This document shows, piece by piece, positions 62,301 through 64,000 of a DNA stretch of 64,000 nt; the first letter of the stretch is position 1, and the number at the start of each line of letters is the position of its first letter. The notes under the pieces are model-generated. The model ran no database searches, was not told where the DNA came from, and worked only from the letters and a program-made list of their open reading frames with translations. The DNA comes from Salinibaculum sp. SYNS191 (lineage in GTDB: Archaea; Halobacteriota; Halobacteria; Halobacteriales; Haloarculaceae), in NCBI RefSeq assembly GCF_037338445.1, contig NZ_CP147840.1, forward strand, positions 1 through 64,000. The letters run 5' to 3'. Made by a program: the position numbers and the translations under genes.

Positions 62301-62552
62301 CGGCAGCATTTAATGCATACAGAGTACCATCACTGCTCCCAGGGCTGGGATCGTCACTCCCGATAAAGACGGTGCTATCTACCACTGTTGGCGATGCGGT
62401 GAAACGTTCACTACCATCCGTATCAAAGAGCCACATCACCTCACCACCCGACGCATTTTGAGCACTGGCCGATCGAATCATTCCAGGCGCTCCCATCAGC
62501 ATGAACCCCCGGTCTTCAGGAGATCTCGCCGTCCCAGTGGAAACTTGCTCAT
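59368..62552 (-). CDS. Tat-exported PQQ-propeller zinc metalloprotease (copy B, one frameshift at the leader)
   Basis: The main frame gives 1044 residues. Its natural start is ATG 62552, MSKFPLGRRDLLKTGG, reached if one G is added to the run at 62506-62510; this yields a Tat leader continuing FMLMGAPGMIRSASAQN and a protein of about 1061 residues. Residues 20-340 are about nine PQQ/beta-propeller blades (DGSEVWSFGTGASVTSSPTV and VFIGSDDGNVYALD), with two blades identical at DNA level. The protease region has AAHEIGHHFLGNDGSC near 700 and a downstream SIMSYAH like a metzincin Met-turn. The C-terminus has a hydrophobic span (AAGGAVTAGLAYLAS). It is expected at the outer cell surface; the substrate is unknown. 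Confidence 0.85.
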
Positions 62553-62972
62553 CAGATCATCACTCCCCTCGCTGCAATCGCCGAGAGTCGATATCCGTTG
62601 CCGCTGATCGGCCAAAGCCCCTACCCGAAATTTCCATACACTTACAAAAATGATTAATGACTTATAATTTTCTCTGAACCGTGTGCAGTATTTGCGCTGT
62701 GTATCAATCAGTTCCTTCGTAAACCACTCTATATCTGTCAGTAACAGCGTGACCGATACAGAGGTTGAGTGGGGCAGGGAATCGGCGTGAGTTCCATGAC
62801 CAGCCGGTCGCTCCAGACCAGTGCTCACTCTAAGCGAAAGTTACGCCAGTGCCTCATACGTTGCGTCGTTACGATCGATTCAAGTAATTTCGAATCTAAC
62901 AAGTGGCTTTTTGTCACTCAAAAACCACAAGATTGGGAAGTCTTTTTGAGATTGGATGTATAGATAATATAC
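62553..62972. promoter_or_regulatory. Divergent promoter region between the two secreted proteases (copy B)
   Basis: Same sequence as 5027-5446. There is no credible gene; an AT-rich TGTATAGATAATATAC block precedes the ATG at 62973. Confidence 0.4.
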
Positions 62973-64000
62973 ATGAAATTTAAACGTATGTTAATTACAG
63001 TTATTATTATATTTTCCCTGTTTGTTGTAGGGATTGCAACTGGACTATATATTTTGGAGCCCACTTCTGTTCCAGATGGTAATATTACTGCGACAGCCTC
63101 AGGTTCGGGTACAGACCAGTCAGCCACAGACTCTTTATCGTCAACGGCAACAGACACTTCATCGTCGAAAGAAACAGCGTCGGGAACGGATTCAGAACTG
63201 ACACCATCTAATGACCAAACGACTGATTCTGATAGTGATGGCCTTTCAGACGACAGGGAAGCAGAATTAGGAACTGATCCCGAGATCGCAGACAGTGATG
63301 GAGATGGCCTTAACGACGGTTCAGAACTGAATGAATACGGAACGAATCCAACGAGTGCTGATTCTGATAGCGATGGACTTTCAGACGGAAGAGAAGTAGA
63401 ATTAGGAACAAATCCCGGGCTCATAGACAGTGACGGAGATGGCCTAGAAGACAGTGCAGAATTGAATGAATACGGAACGGTTCCAACAAGTGCTGATTCT
63501 GACAGTGACGGACTTAATGATGGATCAGAAGTTACCAAGTACGAGACTAACCCCACAAACCCTGACACGGATGGGGATGGTCTCAAGGATGGAGAAGAAA
63601 TCAATCGGTGGAAGTCTGATCCATTACTGAGTCATTCTGACAGTGATGGAATCAGTGATGCAGACGAAGCATTAATCCACTCCACTGACCCGACGGATGA
63701 GGATACCGATGGAGATGGCCTGAGTGATGACATAGAGATTAATGGGTCAACTTTTCCTCTGTCTCCAGATTCAGATGGAGACGGACTGAGTGATCTGGAA
63801 TTCAAAAAGTATGGAACAAATGCTACTAATCCTGATACTGATGGGGATGGCCTCACAGACGGGGCTGAACTCAATTCTGAAGCACTATCTGAGTCGAGTC
63901 CACTACGGATGGACGTCTTTGTCGAAGTTGATTATATGCAGTCATATAAGCCACGTGAGGAGGCTATGAATCTGGTCGCAGAAGCATACGAAGAGGCGCC
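62973..64000 (+). CDS. TSP3-repeat metzincin protease, copy B, cut by the window end
   Basis: The first 342 codons of the gene described at 5447-7303, identical in sequence: N-terminal hydrophobic segment, Ser/Thr linker and the calcium-binding TSP3 repeats, plus the start of the protease domain (DVFVEVDYMQSYKPREEAMN). The zinc-binding motif lies beyond the window in this copy. Truncation is by the window edge, not by mutation. Confidence 0.88.
   Translation, partial: MKFKRMLITVIIIFSLFVVGIATGLYILEPTSVPDGNITATASGSGTDQSATDSLSSTATDTSSSKETASGTDSELTPSNDQTTDSDSDGLSDDREAELGTDPEIADSDGDGLNDGSELNEYGTNPTSADSDSDGLSDGREVELGTNPGLIDSDGDGLEDSAELNEYGTVPTSADSDSDGLNDGSEVTKYETNPTNPDTDGDGLKDGEEINRWKSDPLLSHSDSDGISDADEALIHSTDPTDEDTDGDGLSDDIEINGSTFPLSPDSDGDGLSDLEFKKYGTNATNPDTDGDGLTDGAELNSEALSESSPLRMDVFVEVDYMQSYKPREEAMNLVAEAYEEA

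Larger units (their letters stand above)
57525..64000. repeat. Long terminal direct repeat, copy B
   Basis: This is the second copy of 1-6474, with one extra C at each of two runs (60004-60007 and 60296-60299). It begins inside the nuclease/APAZ gene and continues to the window edge inside the TSP3 protease. Copy B carries the more complete metalloprotease reading frame, so it is the better representative of the sequence. Confidence 0.9.

Noticed and set aside
1..64000. CRISPR arrays, rRNA or tRNA genes
   Set aside because: I saw no regularly spaced repeats with unique spacers and no rRNA or tRNA signatures on either strand.

Overview
The window reads as a circular extrachromosomal element (plasmid, plasmid-vesicle element or provirus) of a halophilic archaeon. 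Evidence: acidic proteins on GC-rich DNA, many GTG starts, TATA-type boxes about 25-30 nt before leaderless starts, GGAGGTGA ribosome sites inside tightly overlapping operons, Tat signal peptides, archaeal pilins with the VSPVIGVIL motif, an Orc1/Cdc6 initiator and a PhiH1-type repressor. No rRNA, tRNA or CRISPR was seen. Positions 1-6474 recur at 57525-64000 with only two single-base differences, so the molecule is most simply a circle of about 57.5 kb whose ends overlap in this contig. Several genes are broken by single-base deletions, mostly in or beside homopolymers. Where two copies allow a comparison, one copy is intact at two of the three sites, so many of these breaks are probably sequencing errors.

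Layout. (1) 56.0-58.96 kb (again at 1-1.4 kb): an operon of a PD-(D/E)XK nuclease/APAZ-like protein and a catalytically dead short Argonaute, facing a divergent pair made of a Panacea-like putative antitoxin and a PIN-domain protein. Two large unknown proteins (49.5-54.3 kb) lie beside them, so this is a probable defence island. (2) 1.8-7.3 kb: two divergent secreted zinc proteases, one Tat-exported with a PQQ-type propeller, the other with thrombospondin type-3 calcium repeats. (3) 7.5-13.8 kb: an RHH-like protein, two Tat-exported DUF1102-like proteins, a protein of homing-endonuclease-associated repeats, a short tyrosine recombinase and a quinone-oxidoreductase-like enzyme. (4) 14.2-33.6 kb: a 19-kb minus-strand operon of about 23 genes for membrane and surface proteins. 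It includes a 1587-residue surface protein, a subtilisin-like protease, two further secreted proteins, many small membrane proteins and a terminal FtsK/HerA/TraG-like ATPase. It looks like a DNA-transfer or particle/vesicle-forming apparatus. (5) 33.9-37.5 kb: an AbrB-like regulator, two pilins flanking an unusual HTH protein, and Orc1/Cdc6 followed by CGTGAAT iterons. (6) 38.2-48.5 kb: a PhiH1-like repressor divergent from a plus-strand operon of about 18 overlapping genes (PadR-like regulator, many zinc-ribbon miniproteins, J-domain protein, integrase, nuclease-like protein, DUF6884-like protein, 602-residue wHTH protein). (7) 48.5-49.4 kb: a hairpin-rich non-coding stretch, a frameshifted RHH paralogue and IS-end relics.

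Working model. Orc1/Cdc6 and the iterons would support replication. The repressor/PadR switch would control the plus-strand operon. The 19-kb operon and the pilins would build a surface apparatus or particle, with the ATPase moving DNA. The Argonaute and toxin-antitoxin island would defend or stabilise the element, and the exported proteases are cargo of unknown purpose. All functions are read from sequence patterns, and no database search was possible.
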